Source: an uncultured Alphaproteobacteria bacterium (GTDB lineage Bacteria; Pseudomonadota; Alphaproteobacteria; Rhodobacterales; Rhodobacteraceae). Taken from it: a DNA stretch of 38,146 nucleotides. The stretch spans positions 1 to 38,146 of the forward strand of contig CACIIZ010000010.1 in the NCBI GenBank assembly GCA_902586855.1. Reading direction: 5' to 3'. Shown here piece after piece: positions 1 through 8,450 of the stretch; position 1 is the first letter of the stretch, and each line of letters opens with the position of its first letter. The notes beneath the pieces are model-generated. The model did not search any database. It saw nothing but the letters and a program-made list of their open reading frames with translations, and was not told the DNA's origin. A program made the translations under genes and the position numbers.

Positions 1-548
1 CCACCCATGAGAAAATGCTACAAAATCAAGAAATTTTAGATCTATGCAAGTGCCTTGGAGTAAACGTTGGGAGCAAATTTAATCTGGACTCTCTTAGATA
101 TGAAAAGGTGATTATTATGACTGACGCAGATGTGGACGGAGCTCACATTTCGTCTTTATTGATAACATTCTTTTTCACACAAATGCCTGAACTGATAACC
201 AATGGTCATTTATTCCTAGCTATTCCTCCACTATTTAAATTATCTTCAGGGAACAAAGTAATTTATGCAAACACGGAACAAGAAAGGCAGGAGATTATTA
301 CGAGAAACCTCCTAGGTGAAAAACCAGTTGATGTTAGCAGATTTAAAGGTTTAGGAGAAATGAACCCCAGCCAATTAAAGGAAACAACTATGAACCCTGG
401 TACTAGAAAACTCATTAAGATAACAGCACAAATAGATGAATATGAAATCACATCTAATTTGGTGGCAAACCTGATGGGTAAAAATCCCGAGCCAAGATTT
501 GAATATATTATTAACAATGCTGAATTTGCCAATATGAATAGCATGTAA
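1..548 (+). CDS. parE: DNA topoisomerase IV subunit B, C-terminal part (5' end outside window)
   Basis: This is the end of the ATPase subunit of topoisomerase IV, which with ParC unlinks daughter chromosomes. The reading frame is open to the left edge of the window, so the N-terminal GHKL ATPase domain is missing. What remains is the TOPRIM and C-terminal part. It includes the metal-binding motif MTDADVDGAHI, then RFKGLGEM and QLKETTMNP, which are typical of type IIA topoisomerase B subunits. The closing NAEFA and the short tail fit ParE better than GyrB, which normally has an insertion in this region in proteobacteria. The ParE versus GyrB choice rests on recognition of the family and is fairly secure. 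It is followed by a 134-base gap that holds the candidate promoter of the next gene. Confidence 0.88.
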   Translation, partial: THEKMLQNQEILDLCKCLGVNVGSKFNLDSLRYEKVIIMTDADVDGAHISSLLITFFFTQMPELITNGHLFLAIPPLFKLSSGNKVIYANTEQERQEIITRNLLGEKPVDVSRFKGLGEMNPSQLKETTMNPGTRKLIKITAQIDEYEITSNLVANLMGKNPEPRFEYIINNAEFANMNSM

Positions 549-613
549 AAAATTCAATTAAAGGAATTTTCTGCTTTGTTCAAAACTTGCTAAGCATCCG
601 CGTTCATTTTAAC

Positions 614-641
614 TTGATTAGTATTGTCAATACTGTATTAA
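614..641 (+). promoter_or_regulatory. Candidate promoter with palindromic operator for ppiD-trp operon
   Basis: A -35-like TTGATT (614-619) and a -10-like TATTAA (636-641) are separated by 16 bases. The spacer contains the perfect 15-base palindrome AGTATTGTCAATACT (620-634). A palindrome between the two promoter elements is a common position for a repressor site. The regulator is unknown. The start codon of ppiD lies 30-42 bases downstream, depending on which start is used. Confidence 0.4.
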
Positions 642-682
642 CGCCACATGCATGGGAATAGAAGCAACGTGTGGTAACCAGA

Positions 683-2545
683 ATGAAGTCTAAATTAAAT
701 AAATTCTTTGCATGGATCATTGTTCTTTTACTAGTACTAGGCCTAGCAGGCTTTGGATTACAAGACGTAATATCGAGATGGGGTACAACAAGAATAGCTA
801 GTGTTGGCGACACACAAATATCCACAGAAGATTTTAAGCGTAGCTTCATACAAGAATTGAATTATTTCACGAAAGCACTGGGACGACCGATCACGACTGA
901 AGAAGCAAAATCACTGGGGATTCATTTGAGAGCACTTGAGAGGCTCTTGAATAAATCACTACTAGATCAGACATTAACGGATTTACAGATATCTACTGGT
1001 GATAGATTTTTACTCAAAACACTTAAGAATGATCCAAATTTTCAGGATTCCAAGGGAGATTTTAGCAGAAAAAATTATCAACTTTATCTTGATCGGCTGA
1101 GTCTAAACGAAAGTCAATTTGAAGACATTCTAAGAACTGATATGACCAGGAACTTTCTTCTCCAGGCGCTGGGTGGTAATTTCTCAGTTAATAAGAATAT
1201 TAGCAATCTAATGGTAGACTATGCAGGAGAAAAAAGGATGATTTCTCTATACAAAGCTAAAGATAGCATAGTGAATGTCCCAAAGGCCCTTGAAGAAAAA
1301 AGTCTGCAAGATTTTTTTGAAAAGGCAAAAGAAAATTATCGAACACCAGATATAAAAAAGGTGTCAATATTGCGCCTAGATCCTATTAGGCTAGCTGACA
1401 ACATGAGCATTCCCGAACAAGATATATTAGAAACATTTAATTTAAGAAAAAGGGATTATCAGAGACCAGAGCGAAAAAAAATCAATAGACTGATTTTCAC
1501 TGATGAACAGGAGGCATTAGCTCAAATTGCAAAAATAAGAAGTGGAGACCAGACATTTGAAGGCATTGCTCTTGAGCGGAATCTGAGCTCAGATGATTTA
1601 TTGCTTGGCACGTTCTCTAAAAATGAAATGGATCTTAAAACTAGTGATTTGATTTTTCAGAAAGAACTACAGGTAGGAAGCGTGGTTGGCCCTATACTTG
1701 GGGAATTAGGTTATGAAATTTATGAAATAAAGAAAATTTATCCATCTGAGAAATTAACTTTAAACAATTTACGTGACAGAATTAGAAATGAACTGGCTGA
1801 AGTTAAAACGCAAGAAATTGTTTCTGCTATGATACCAGAAATAGAAGACATGATAGCGGCTGGAGATTCTATGGAAGCCATATCGAGGGAGTTTTCCGTT
1901 CAAATTGAGACTATAGATTGGTCTGAAAACGTCAACTTACCCCATCCGTTCAATGATCAGAAATTTAGTGCATTAATTAATGCTGCTACTGAGGAAACTT
2001 CTGACCTTGTCGAACTAAATTCGGGTATCTTGGTTGCAATAAGACTAGATGAACAAATAAAATCGCGTATTCCTGAATTATCAGCTGTCAGAGATCAGGT
2101 AGCTAGTGATCTTTACAAAAGTAAAAAATTAACTGCTTTAGAAAAGGCCGTTAACCAGATATTGCCCAGAACACAAAAATCTGAACCTTTGGAGCCTACG
2201 ATTTTTGACCACTTGTTTGTCGAGCGAGTTACTAGACAAAGTAAAATTGAATACCTTCCACTAGGACTCTTAAAAGAAATTTTTTCAGGAAATTTAGGTG
2301 ATTTAATCATCACTCCTGTCAGTAAAGGTTCAAATCCATATATTGTAGTTCTAAGAATAGAAAAAATAATCAGTGCTTCCAACGATGACTTACGATACAA
2401 AGAATTACAGGACACACTTCAAAACCAAATGACCGAACAAGTAAATAATGATATAATCTTATCAGCTATTAATAGCCTTAAAACAGTCTACAAGCCTTCA
2501 GTTAATAGCAAAATTGTTGACCAAATAGTCACAAACTTACAGTAA
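683..2545 (+). CDS. ppiD: Periplasmic folding chaperone / peptidyl-prolyl isomerase PpiD (SurA-N / parvulin family)
   Basis: PpiD is a membrane-anchored periplasmic chaperone near the Sec translocon that helps newly exported outer membrane proteins fold. About 620 residues: a short basic N-terminus, one transmembrane anchor at about residues 8-26 (IIVLLLVLGLAGFGL), a SurA-like N-terminal chaperone region (roughly 35-200), and a parvulin-type region around 265-365. The length matches PpiD. The same frame could start at GTG 671, four residues earlier; neither start has a clear ribosome binding site, and ATG 683 places the basic residues directly before the anchor. trpE follows after only 5 bases, so the two are almost certainly co-transcribed. 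The ppiD-trpE order is common in Alphaproteobacteria. The parvulin domain looks divergent, so chaperone activity is safer to assume than isomerase activity. Confidence 0.85.
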   Translation: MKSKLNKFFAWIIVLLLVLGLAGFGLQDVISRWGTTRIASVGDTQISTEDFKRSFIQELNYFTKALGRPITTEEAKSLGIHLRALERLLNKSLLDQTLTDLQISTGDRFLLKTLKNDPNFQDSKGDFSRKNYQLYLDRLSLNESQFEDILRTDMTRNFLLQALGGNFSVNKNISNLMVDYAGEKRMISLYKAKDSIVNVPKALEEKSLQDFFEKAKENYRTPDIKKVSILRLDPIRLADNMSIPEQDILETFNLRKRDYQRPERKKINRLIFTDEQEALAQIAKIRSGDQTFEGIALERNLSSDDLLLGTFSKNEMDLKTSDLIFQKELQVGSVVGPILGELGYEIYEIKKIYPSEKLTLNNLRDRIRNELAEVKTQEIVSAMIPEIEDMIAAGDSMEAISREFSVQIETIDWSENVNLPHPFNDQKFSALINAATEETSDLVELNSGILVAIRLDEQIKSRIPELSAVRDQVASDLYKSKKLTALEKAVNQILPRTQKSEPLEPTIFDHLFVERVTRQSKIEYLPLGLLKEIFSGNLGDLIITPVSKGSNPYIVVLRIEKIISASNDDLRYKELQDTLQNQMTEQVNNDIILSAINSLKTVYKPSVNSKIVDQIVTNLQ

Positions 2546-2550
2546 TTAAC

Positions 2551-4074
2551 ATGGATTTTTTTCCTCACTTTGAAAGGTTTGATGAAAATTTACGGCTTAG
2601 GAGGAATCAAGTTGTCTATACAAAGTTCTCAGCCGATCTCGATACTCCAGTTTCCCTAATGATAAAATTGGCCAGCAAGCAGGAAAATACCTTTCTGCTA
2701 GAGTCAGTTACAGGAGGGGAAATAAAGGGTCGCTTTTCAATAATTGGCATGAAACCTGATCTAATTTGGAGATACTCAGGAAAATTCCCTGAGATTAATC
2801 GGCAAGCACTATTTGATAAAAAAGCGTACAAGCCAGATAAAACAGGAGCACTTAATTCATTACGAAAAATAATTAAAGAAAGTACAACACGTTTACCAGT
2901 TGAGCTTCCCCATATGTGTGCAGGATTATTTGGCTATCTCGGATATGAAATGATAAAATTGACTGAAAATATTCCATCCGCTTCAATTGATCCATTAAAA
3001 TTACCAGAGTCAATATTTTTCAGACCCTCCATTATTATTATAATGGATAATGTTAAAGGAGAAGTCACTCTCATATCCCCTATATGGTGTACCAAAAATG
3101 AGATGAAATATTCTTCCAGTAAAGATCATTATAAAACTGTAACTAATTCTCTTCAAGAAATACTAGAAGTTATTGCAACCAATAAAAGTCCTTACAGATT
3201 TAAAGAAAAACCTTTGAAAAGTTTTTTGTCCAAAACCAAGCCAAAGAGTAATATGGTAAAAGGCCAGTTCTTAAAAAAAGTCAAAAAGGCTATTAGATAC
3301 ATAAAGTCAGGGGATATACTCCAGGTTGTTCTTAGCCAAAGATGGAAACTAAAATTCACTAATGAACCTTTTGCCTTTTATCGTGCTCTCAGACAAACAA
3401 ACCCTTCCCCATATATGTTCTTTTTTAATTTTGAAAACTTTCAAATAGTGGGCGCAAGTCCTGAAATATTAGTCAAAGTGACCAAAGGAAAAGTAACAAT
3501 AAGACCAATCGCAGGTACAAGATCGAGAGGAAAAGATTGGGAAGAAGATTTAGCCCTAGAGAAAGACCTGCTAGCAGATCCAAAAGAAAAGGCTGAACAT
3601 TTAATGCTATTGGATTTGGGTAGAAATGATGTAGGCAGGGTAAGTGAAATAGGAACAGTAGAGGTTACTGAGAAATTTATCGTTGAAAAATACAGTCATG
3701 TAATGCATATCGTCTCAAATGTCGTGGGGCTATTAAAAAAGTGTGAAGATAACGTCTCCGCCCTATTCTCTGGGTTACCTGCTGGAACTGTCTCAGGTGC
3801 ACCAAAAATACGCGCAATGGAAATCATAAGTGAACTAGAGGAAGAGAAAAGAGGTGTCTATGCTGGCGGGATCGGTTATTTTGGAGCTTCTGGAGAAATG
3901 GATATGTGTATAGCATTACGAACAGGAGTAATCAAGGAAGGGAATATTTTCATTCAAGCAGGCGCTGGCATTGTTTATGATAGCATTCCAGAAAATGAAT
4001 ACAAAGAAACTGTGAAGAAAGCGCAAGCCCTTTTCACAGCTGTTGAAATTGCCAAGAATCGGTTTGCTCATTAA
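2551..4074 (+). CDS. trpE: Anthranilate synthase component I
   Basis: TrpE converts chorismate plus ammonia (supplied by TrpG) to anthranilate and pyruvate, the first step of tryptophan synthesis. The 507 residues match the family. The N-terminal LLES motif (residues 49-52) is part of the tryptophan feedback site, so the enzyme should be feedback-inhibited. The chorismate-binding domain shows PIAGTRSRG, LLDLGRNDVGRVS, YSHVMHIVS, FSGLPAGTVSGAPK and the closing QAGAGIVYDS. The start is ATG 5 bases after the ppiD stop, with no obvious Shine-Dalgarno sequence, which suggests translational coupling. trpG follows after a 238-base gap rather than directly, and that gap holds an antisense small ORF. 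Confidence 0.97.
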   Translation: MDFFPHFERFDENLRLRRNQVVYTKFSADLDTPVSLMIKLASKQENTFLLESVTGGEIKGRFSIIGMKPDLIWRYSGKFPEINRQALFDKKAYKPDKTGALNSLRKIIKESTTRLPVELPHMCAGLFGYLGYEMIKLTENIPSASIDPLKLPESIFFRPSIIIIMDNVKGEVTLISPIWCTKNEMKYSSSKDHYKTVTNSLQEILEVIATNKSPYRFKEKPLKSFLSKTKPKSNMVKGQFLKKVKKAIRYIKSGDILQVVLSQRWKLKFTNEPFAFYRALRQTNPSPYMFFFNFENFQIVGASPEILVKVTKGKVTIRPIAGTRSRGKDWEEDLALEKDLLADPKEKAEHLMLLDLGRNDVGRVSEIGTVEVTEKFIVEKYSHVMHIVSNVVGLLKKCEDNVSALFSGLPAGTVSGAPKIRAMEIISELEEEKRGVYAGGIGYFGASGEMDMCIALRTGVIKEGNIFIQAGAGIVYDSIPENEYKETVKKAQALFTAVEIAKNRFAH

Positions 4075-4102
4075 AAAAATATGTCATTTCTATGTCCTTG
4101 GT

Positions 4103-4243
4103 CTAACCAAAAACAGGATTGAATCCTTTAATGAGTAAATCAATAAATACCATTATTAACAGAACTATAAGCCAAAAAATTAAACCTATGAAAAGGCCTT
4201 TGGTTAAGCTTCCAGTAGAGGAACTTTTATTTTTCATTGACAT
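4103..4243 (-). CDS. Small single-pass membrane protein, 46 aa, unknown function
   Basis: A short ORF antisense in the trpE-trpG gap. I do not recognise its family. It has a polar, basic N-terminus of about 15 residues (Met-Ser-Met-Lys-Asn-Lys then Ser/Thr-rich), one strongly hydrophobic helix at about residues 17-38 (GLFIGLIFWLIVLLIMVFI), and a short tail ending in NPVFG. GGA lies 3 bases before the first ATG (4243). A second in-frame ATG (4237) has the better spacing of about 9 bases and would give 44 residues. A clean basic-then-hydrophobic pattern in a short ORF is unlikely to be chance, but AT-rich DNA readily yields hydrophobic frames. It is transcribed against the trp operon. Function cannot be inferred. 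Confidence 0.55.
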   Translation of the reverse strand: MSMKNKSSSTGSLTKGLFIGLIFWLIVLLIMVFIDLLIKGFNPVFG

Positions 4244-4244
4244 C

Positions 4245-4273
4245 TTTCCAAATAGAAAATCTCCTTCTATACT
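4245..4273 (+). promoter_or_regulatory. Possible internal promoter for trpGDC
   Basis: TTTCCA (4245-4250), a 17-base spacer, then TATACT (4268-4273), ending 39 bases before trpG. The -10 is good and the -35 weak. The long gap after trpE makes a separate promoter plausible. No tandem-Trp leader peptide or attenuator hairpin was found here. Confidence 0.3.
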
Positions 4274-4312
4274 TCGTACAGCATCAAATGTATGAATACA
4301 AATTAGTTAATA

Positions 4313-4897
4313 ATGCTCGTCCTATTAGATAATTACGATAGTTTTACATTTAACCTGGTTCACTTTTTTGGAGAATTGGGAGCACCTGTGACAGTCTACA
4401 GGAATGATGAGAAAGATTCTGCTAGTATTCTTATTTCAAAACCATCCGCAATAATAATTTCCCCTGGCCCCTGCAATCCCAACAAGGCGGGTATATCTTT
4501 AGACTTAACAATCAAAGCTGCTAAATCTAAAATACCTATTTTAGGTGTATGCCTAGGGCATCAAACTATAGGACAAGCTTTTGGCGGAAAAGTCTCATCG
4601 GCTCAGAAAGTTGTTCACGGGAAGACAGATGAAATTTATCACGATGACTCTGTCCTATTCAGAGAGGTTCCTTCACCCTTTATGGCCACCCGTTACCACT
4701 CTCTTTCGATTATAAGAAGTAAGTTTCCTAAAGAATTAAAAGTAACGGCAAGGACGAGTTGTGGCGAAATTATGGCTCTTGAACACTCAAAGCTACCAAT
4801 ATACGGAGTTCAATTTCATCCAGAGTCTATAATGACTGAATACGGACACAAGATTTTGAAAAATTTTTTACATATAGTGAAAACTAGCCATGGATAA
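4313..4897 (+). CDS. trpG: Anthranilate synthase component II (glutamine amidotransferase)
   Basis: TrpG hydrolyses glutamine and passes ammonia to TrpE. The 194-residue class I amidotransferase shows the catalytic triad: Cys80 in GVCLGHQ, and His169 and Glu171 in FHPES. The start LLDNYDSFTFN and the oxyanion motif SPGPCNPNKAG (50-60) are typical. The same domain can also serve p-aminobenzoate synthase (PabA), and in many bacteria one protein does both jobs, so a dual role is possible. Its stop overlaps the trpD start by 8 bases, which implies translational coupling of G and D. Confidence 0.96.
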   Translation: MLVLLDNYDSFTFNLVHFFGELGAPVTVYRNDEKDSASILISKPSAIIISPGPCNPNKAGISLDLTIKAAKSKIPILGVCLGHQTIGQAFGGKVSSAQKVVHGKTDEIYHDDSVLFREVPSPFMATRYHSLSIIRSKFPKELKVTARTSCGEIMALEHSKLPIYGVQFHPESIMTEYGHKILKNFLHIVKTSHG

Positions 4898-5909
4898 AGA
4901 TATAAAAATTATTTTAGAAAAAGCACTCACCAGAAGTCTTTCAGTTGAAGAAGCTGAATTTCTCTTCAATAAAATAATGAAGGGAGCCTTTTCTAACGTT
5001 CAACTAGGAGCAATTTTGGCTTCTTTAAGAACAAGAGGAGAGACGCTCGAAGAGATTATCGGGGCGACAAAAGCTCTCCGACAACACAGTAAAAAAATAG
5101 TTGGTGGAAAGGACGTTGTTGACATTGTAGGAACTGGTGGTGATGGAAAAGGCACATTAAATATATCCACTGCAAGCGCAATTGTAGTTGCTGGGGCAGG
5201 TGTTCGGGTAGCAAAGCACGGGAATAAGAATATATCCTCGCAGTCTGGAGCCGCCAATATTTTGGAAGCCCTTGGCATAAATGTTATGATGGAACCTTCC
5301 ATTGCCCAAAAATGTTTAAATGAAATTGGTATATGTTTTTTGATGGCACCTGTTTTTCATCCAGCAATGAAAAATGTCATGCCAGTGCGTAATGAATTAG
5401 GGATCAGGACACTTTTTAATATTTTAGGGCCAATGACAAACCCTGCTCAGGTAACAAAACAACTAACAGGTGTTTTCGACAAGACACTACTAGAATCAAT
5501 GGCTCAAACTTTACTTTCCCTTAACACGGACAGTGCTTGGCTTGTGCACGGGGATGACGGGACCGATGAAATTTCTATTTCAGGAGTCACACATGTTGTA
5601 GAAATTAAAAATGGAACAATGACAAAGTTCATCCTTAATCCAATAGATCACGGTCTTAAATTACATCCATTTAAAGAATTAATAGGGGGGAGCCCTCATC
5701 ACAATGCATCGCAATTAAGAGCTTTACTTTCTGGAAAATTAGGAGCTTATAGAGACTCCGTTTTACTTAACTCTGCGGCGGCAATTTACATTGCAGGCCG
5801 AGTGAGGAATTTAAAAGAAGGAATTCTCCTGGCATCAAAATCAATAGATGAGGGTAAAGCGTTAAAAAAATTAAATGAGTTAAAAGGCTTGTCTTCCAAA
5901 GGAGCATAA
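4890..5909 (+). CDS. trpD: Anthranilate phosphoribosyltransferase
   Basis: TrpD transfers the phosphoribosyl group of PRPP to anthranilate, the second step of tryptophan synthesis. The 339 residues are standard for the family. The PRPP-binding glycine-rich loop GTGGDG is at 81-86, followed by NISTASA and the anthranilate-side motif KHGN at 109-112. The start ATG lies inside the last codons of trpG, and the stop TAA shares its last base with the ATG of trpC, so G, D and C form a tightly coupled unit. trpF, trpB and trpA are not in the window; in many Alphaproteobacteria they form a separate trpFBA cluster. Confidence 0.97.
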   Translation: MDKDIKIILEKALTRSLSVEEAEFLFNKIMKGAFSNVQLGAILASLRTRGETLEEIIGATKALRQHSKKIVGGKDVVDIVGTGGDGKGTLNISTASAIVVAGAGVRVAKHGNKNISSQSGAANILEALGINVMMEPSIAQKCLNEIGICFLMAPVFHPAMKNVMPVRNELGIRTLFNILGPMTNPAQVTKQLTGVFDKTLLESMAQTLLSLNTDSAWLVHGDDGTDEISISGVTHVVEIKNGTMTKFILNPIDHGLKLHPFKELIGGSPHHNASQLRALLSGKLGAYRDSVLLNSAAAIYIAGRVRNLKEGILLASKSIDEGKALKKLNELKGLSSKGA

Positions 5910-6700
5910 TGCAATCTTCAATTCTTCAAAAAATTAAGAATTATAAGTTAAAGGAGATCTCTCTCCTTAAAGAGAATCACGGATTGAAGCGATTAGAAAT
6001 CGAAGCACTAGAAGCCTCGCCTCCAAAGGGTTTCTTAAAAAAGTTAGCTGTAAAAAAACTTCCCGAGATTAACATAATTGCAGAGATTAAGAAAGCCTCT
6101 CCCTCCAGAGGAATCATAAGTGAGAATTTTGATCCTATGCGGATAGCCAGCTCATATGAACAAGCAGGTGCGTCTTGTATATCCGTACTAACAGATTTTC
6201 CAAGTTTCAAAGGAACGCGCAGTGACTTTGAAATTGTGCGTAATACCACAGCACTTCCTATTTTGAGAAAAGACTTCATCTTTGATCAAATCCAAGTATT
6301 TGAAAGTCGATCCATGGGTGCTGACTGTATCCTTATCATACTGGCAGCACTATCTGATTCAGAGGCAAAAGAAATTGAAGAGAGAGCTTTTGCACTAAAC
6401 ATGGACGTTATTTTGGAAGTTCATAACCGAGAGGAACTTGATCGCGCCCTGACATTGGAGTCAAAACTCATTGGGATAAATAATCGTGATTTAAAAACTT
6501 TCCATACAAATTTAGATACAACAGAAAGTTTGCATGAATTTGTTCCAACTGAGTACCATGTAATTTCTGAAAGTGGCTTTTTTTCTAGGGCAGATTTGGA
6601 CAGAATATCCCAAACTAGTATTAATAGTTTTTTAATTGGAGAAAGCCTTATGAAATCTAATGATATCCAAACTGAATTTAAAAAATTGTTGGAGGGATGA
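5909..6700 (+). CDS. trpC: Indole-3-glycerol phosphate synthase
   Basis: TrpC closes the ring of CdRP to give indole-3-glycerol phosphate. The 263-residue TIM barrel carries the expected active-site residues: Lys61 in EIKKASPSRG, Lys121 in LRKDFI, Glu170 in ILEVHN, Asn191/Asn192 in NNRDL, and Ser220-Glu221 in ISESG. It is the monofunctional form without a fused TrpF. It starts on the last base of the trpD stop codon (TAATG). moaC begins 6 bases after its stop, so molybdopterin genes are joined to the tryptophan operon, as in many Alphaproteobacteria. Confidence 0.97.
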   Translation: MQSSILQKIKNYKLKEISLLKENHGLKRLEIEALEASPPKGFLKKLAVKKLPEINIIAEIKKASPSRGIISENFDPMRIASSYEQAGASCISVLTDFPSFKGTRSDFEIVRNTTALPILRKDFIFDQIQVFESRSMGADCILIILAALSDSEAKEIEERAFALNMDVILEVHNREELDRALTLESKLIGINNRDLKTFHTNLDTTESLHEFVPTEYHVISESGFFSRADLDRISQTSINSFLIGESLMKSNDIQTEFKKLLEG

Positions 6701-6706
6701 TTCCTT

Positions 6707-7213
6707 ATGCATAAAGAAAAAAAACTTTCTCACCTTGACGAAAGTGGTAATGCGAACATGGTTGATGTTTCCAACAAGCCCATCTCATCAAGAAAAGCAG
6801 AAGCTAGTTGTAAAATTTTGTTAAATGAAATTTCTTTCAAACTTGTGAAAGAAAACAAAGCTAACAAAGGTGATGTCTTGGGTGTTGCGAGAGTAGCAGG
6901 AATAATGGCCGCAAAAAAAACTGCAGAAATAATTCCACTCTGTCATCAACTTAATCTTTCAAAGGTCGAAATTAATTTCACATTAACAGATAGTGACAAA
7001 TCCATCATTGTCACAGCTAGTGCCTCAACATTTGATAGAACTGGCATAGAAATGGAATCATTGGTTGGAGCCTCTGTAGCTAGTTTAACAGTTTATGACA
7101 TGCTAAAATCTGTAGATAAAGAAATAAGAATCACAGATTTAGTATTAAATTATAAAGCTGGAGGGAAATCTGGAACATTCGTTAAAGGAAAGAGAAAAAC
7201 TAATAAGCTATGA
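6707..7213 (+). CDS. moaC: Cyclic pyranopterin monophosphate synthase
   Basis: MoaC acts with MoaA to convert GTP to cyclic pyranopterin monophosphate, the first stage of molybdenum cofactor synthesis. The 168 residues fit the family. Conserved blocks are NMVDVSNK (17-24), GDVLGVARVAGIMAAKKT with IPLCHQL (55-82) and TGIEMESLVGASVASLTVYDM (112-132), followed by Lys134. A GGAGG ribosome binding site sits in the end of trpC, about 11 bases before the ATG. moeA follows with coding similarity that overlaps the end of this gene. The presence of moaC and moeA implies at least one molybdoenzyme in the cell. Confidence 0.96.
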   Translation: MHKEKKLSHLDESGNANMVDVSNKPISSRKAEASCKILLNEISFKLVKENKANKGDVLGVARVAGIMAAKKTAEIIPLCHQLNLSKVEINFTLTDSDKSIIVTASASTFDRTGIEMESLVGASVASLTVYDMLKSVDKEIRITDLVLNYKAGGKSGTFVKGKRKTNKL

Positions 7214-8405
7214 GATTGCACTGCATCGTATATTTAGTTTGATAAAACCAGATTCATTGGAAGACGAAACTGTTAATTTAGAAAATAGCTTGGGAAGAAT
7301 CTTGAGTGCTGAAGTTAAAGCCTTAATTGCTAACCCACCTAATGATGTCTCCTCGATGGATGGATATGCAATAAATACATCCTGTAAAATAGGTAGTAAT
7401 ACATTGAACGTTGTAGATTTAGCTGCCGCGGGAACACCTGCGACCAAAAAAGTAACCCCTGAGACAGCAATCAGAATTTTTACTGGGGCTAAGCTACCGG
7501 AAGGAGCAAATGCAGTCGTGATCCAAGAAGAAGTCACTCAACTAGAAAAGAACAGAATTAAAATTAATTCCAAGAAAAATGTCCAATCTAATGATAATAT
7601 TAGAAAAAAAGGCAGCGATTTTGTTAAAGGAACAACTATAAAACCTGGTATTTTAATATCGCCAAAAGAAGTAATGCTTTTTGCAGCTATGGGGCACAAA
7701 AAGTTAGTTGTAAAAAGGCAGCCGGTGATTTCTATCATTTCTGTAGGAAATGAATTGAATTTGCCAGGAAGTTTATGTAAAGACAATCAAATCTACGCAT
7801 CTAACGCATACGGAATTAGTGCTCTCTTAAAGAAATTTGCGTGTAAGCCCGTAATTTTGACAATAGCGCGGGATAATATACTCTCTATAAAAAGACGGCT
7901 GATTCTTGCGTACAAAAGTTCTGATATAATTGTTACTTCTGGTGGAGCTTCAGTTGGAACTTATGACTTGGTAAAGGATTCTGCAAAAGAATTAGGATTG
8001 AAGATTTATTTTGAGAAAGTAAATGTCAGACCTGGGAAGCCTGTTTTTGCTGGACATTTAAATGAAACTCCGCTTATAGGATTACCAGGTAATCCGGTTT
8101 CCTCATATGTATGCGCCCAATTGTTTCTGTTGCCTTTAATAATGGAAATGAATGGCTGCTCATCTAATATGCCACGCACCTCTAGAGCACAGTTGGACAC
8201 AGCTCTTACTCCCAATGGGCCAAGGAAACACTTTATGCGAGCATCATTGAGAAATAATCGAGGGACAAAAATAGTACACCCAAAAATAAAACAAGACAGC
8301 TCTCAAGTAAGAATCCTTCAAGAATCTGATTGCTTGATTGTTAGGCCACCACACGACCCCGCAAAGAAAAAAAAATCTATTGTTACCATAATCGAGTTGT
8401 TCTAA
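7203..8405 (+). CDS. moeA: Molybdopterin molybdenumtransferase MoeA (start codon non-canonical or disturbed)
   Basis: MoeA inserts molybdate into adenylylated molybdopterin. The body is clear: NPPNDVSSMDGYA, FTGAKLPEGANAVV, IRKKGSDF, ISIISVGNEL, TSGGASVGTYDLV, NVRPGKPV and GLPGNPVSSYV. The start is odd. The first ATG/GTG/TTG in frame is TTG 7239, but the frame upstream reads SYEIALHRIFS, which matches the usual MoeA N-terminal helix. Upstream to the in-frame stop at 7146 there is no ATG, GTG or TTG. I placed the start at ATA 7203, 8 bases after the purine stretch AGGAAAGAG (7186-7194), which gives 400 residues. ATT 7215 and CTG 7221 are alternatives, and TTG 7239 would give a 388-residue form. 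The gene overlaps the end of moaC. Confidence 0.92.
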   Translation: MSYEIALHRIFSLIKPDSLEDETVNLENSLGRILSAEVKALIANPPNDVSSMDGYAINTSCKIGSNTLNVVDLAAAGTPATKKVTPETAIRIFTGAKLPEGANAVVIQEEVTQLEKNRIKINSKKNVQSNDNIRKKGSDFVKGTTIKPGILISPKEVMLFAAMGHKKLVVKRQPVISIISVGNELNLPGSLCKDNQIYASNAYGISALLKKFACKPVILTIARDNILSIKRRLILAYKSSDIIVTSGGASVGTYDLVKDSAKELGLKIYFEKVNVRPGKPVFAGHLNETPLIGLPGNPVSSYVCAQLFLLPLIMEMNGCSSNMPRTSRAQLDTALTPNGPRKHFMRASLRNNRGTKIVHPKIKQDSSQVRILQESDCLIVRPPHDPAKKKKSIVTIIELF

Positions 8406-8421
8406 ACCAGAGAACCGACCA

Positions 8422-8450
8422 TTGACAAATTTTGGGAACAATAATAGAAC
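8422..8450 (+). promoter_or_regulatory. lexA promoter with LexA (SOS) box
   Basis: TTGACA (8422-8427) and a -10-like TAGAAC (8445-8450) are spaced by 17 bases. The direct repeat GAAC-N7-GAAC (8436-8450), the known alphaproteobacterial LexA box, lies over the spacer and -10. A third GAAC follows at 8456-8459. LexA bound here would block its own promoter, the usual autoregulation. The half-sites and spacing are read directly; the consensus is established knowledge. Confidence 0.8.

Noticed and set aside
549-575. AAAATTC / GAATTTT hairpin after parE as a terminator
   Set aside because: Seven A/T-dominated pairs with an 8-base loop and no following T-run; too weak.
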